DNA from: an uncultured Bacteroidota bacterium
Lineage (GTDB): Bacteria; Bacteroidota; Bacteroidia; Chitinophagales; Chitinophagaceae
Direction: 5' to 3'
Length of the DNA stretch: 51,149 nt
Assembly (NCBI GenBank): GCA_903835005.1
Contig: CAILLK010000120.1
Span: 1-51,149, forward strand
Both the position numbers and the translations under genes were made by a program. The notes beneath the pieces were generated by a model. It was given only the letters and a program-made list of their open reading frames with translations. It had not been told where the DNA came from and searched no databases. Positions 50,479 to 51,149 of the stretch are shown here, piece after piece. Position 1 is the first letter of the stretch; every line of letters begins with the position of its first letter.

Positions 50479-50838
50479 TTATTCCTCATCCATATCAATC
50501 CGCTCATCCACATGCAGCCGATGGAAAAACCGGTGTGCTGCCGGTGCAATAATGAACCCGATATTGGTAATAAATGCCACCCCGCTGAAAAGGGCATATG
50601 CCGATGAAAATATCTTGCCCCAGAAATTCTTTACATCGGCTACCGGCCCCATACCGCTCAATATCATAGAGGCATTATGCACGGCATCAATCCACTCTAT
50701 ATGGGCTATATAGTGGTAGCCAAGTATGCCAATAAGCAGGCATACAGCTAGTATCAGGGATGCCACAATCAGGTTGCGGAATAGTCGCTTGTAAAAAACT
50801 CGGGTCGAGGCAAGTGCCTGCTTTTTATTTTCGTACAT
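50479..50838 (-). CDS. Small two-helix membrane protein, pore-loop-like
   Basis: The 119-residue product has membrane helices at ~22-46 (NLIVASLILAVCLLIGILGY) and ~80-101 (IFSSAYALFSGVAFITNIGF). Between them is AVHNASMILSGMGPV. The helix - short re-entrant segment with G-x-G - helix layout recalls ion_trans_2-type two-TM channels, but the filter T-V-G-Y-G is replaced by SGMGPV, so potassium selectivity cannot be claimed. A His/Arg/Asp-rich tail (HRFFHRLHVDERIDMDEE) ends the protein. Confidence 0.6.
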   Translation of the reverse strand: MYENKKQALASTRVFYKRLFRNLIVASLILAVCLLIGILGYHYIAHIEWIDAVHNASMILSGMGPVADVKNFWGKIFSSAYALFSGVAFITNIGFIIAPAAHRFFHRLHVDERIDMDEE

Positions 50839-50912
50839 TTTTTTTGAGTCCTTAGTCGAAAGTAATTAGTCTAAAGTCGTTAGTTGGGTGTTGGCTGTCA
50901 AAAGTAAAAAGT

Positions 50913-51129
50913 AAAGGGCGCAAACTGAAAAAGTAAATAACTAATCATATGTAAATTATTTAGTATATTTTTCATTTGTGTCTTACGAATTCTGGCCCAA
51001 ACTTTAGACTAACTACTAAAGACTACAGAGCTGATCAGGGACACTTAAAGGGCTCAAACTGAAAAAGTAAATAACTGAGTATATATATCATTTGTGTCTT
51101 ACGAATTCTGGCCCAAACTTTAGACTAAC
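50913..51129. repeat. Two sets of direct repeats at the right edge
   Basis: A 30-bp sequence ending CAAACTGAAAAAGTAAATAACT occurs at 50913-50942 and 51047-51076 with one difference. An exact 42-bp sequence beginning TCATTTGTGTCTTACGAATT occurs at 50972-51013 and 51088-51129. The spacing inside the two units differs by 18 nt. No gene is seen from 50839 to 51149. The ACTTTAGACTAA motif also appears near 1131-1143, ahead of cvpA. Confidence 0.85.
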
Positions 51130-51149
51130 GTATCCGACCCAGCAAGTAC

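Overview
The window looks like the chromosome of a Bacteroidota bacterium, probably of the Chitinophagales/Sphingobacteriales type. The evidence is gliding-motility and type IX secretion genes (gldC, porQ), three large secreted proteins with type A C-terminal sorting domains, a CarboxypepD_reg/TonB receptor, and several families largely confined to this phylum (DUF6934, the short PRPP-synthetase-like protein). No rRNA, tRNA or CRISPR array was seen.

Layout. 1-5459 is mostly core: the tail of an unidentified gene, gldC, a YqeY-like gene, cvpA, a pabA/trpG amidotransferase overlapping cvpA, a hicB-like remnant, a lipoprotein, porQ and ruvB. 5533-5996 is a DUF2683/YoeB toxin-antitoxin pair. 6088-12511 holds two T9SS cargo proteins, a small conserved protein and tsaE. 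12686-15569 is a His-rich small protein followed by a TonB receptor, probably for a metal. 15638-18559 is a tightly overlapped operon of type III polyketide synthase, methyltransferase and FAD oxidoreductase, probably making a modified alkylresorcinol, pyrone or quinone-like lipid. 18726-23120 holds a kinase-like protein, dxs and an L,D-transpeptidase.

23319-38025 is the accessory region. Its centre is a complete 3350-bp IS1595-family transposon (23980-27329) with 25-bp imperfect terminal inverted repeats and an 8-bp target duplication. It carries a transposase, a KilA-N protein starting 1 nt after it, and two oppositely oriented cargo genes (one HEPN-like). It sits inside a DUF695 gene whose two halves can be rejoined in frame. 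Next come three direct copies of a ~54-bp sequence bracketing a RelE-type toxin/antitoxin pair and a DUF1016 (PDDEXK) nuclease gene with a palindrome inserted in frame. These are followed by a double-SWIM SNF2 helicase, two nearly identical 129-bp MITE-like elements flanking a membrane protein and a DUF6934 two-gene module, and a field of ~210-bp non-coding repeats.

38056-51149 holds a membrane protein/histidine kinase/LuxR-type regulator operon, a 709-residue internally duplicated protein followed by two small genes, fbp, a TPR protein, an outer-membrane barrel candidate, a terminase-small-subunit-like HTH protein, another T9SS cargo protein, a small membrane protein and a pair of direct repeats at the right edge.

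The best candidates for something undescribed are the cargo-bearing IS1595 transposon, the direct-repeat-bracketed cassettes upstream of the SNF2 gene, and the protein-coding palindromes in the DUF1016 gene.
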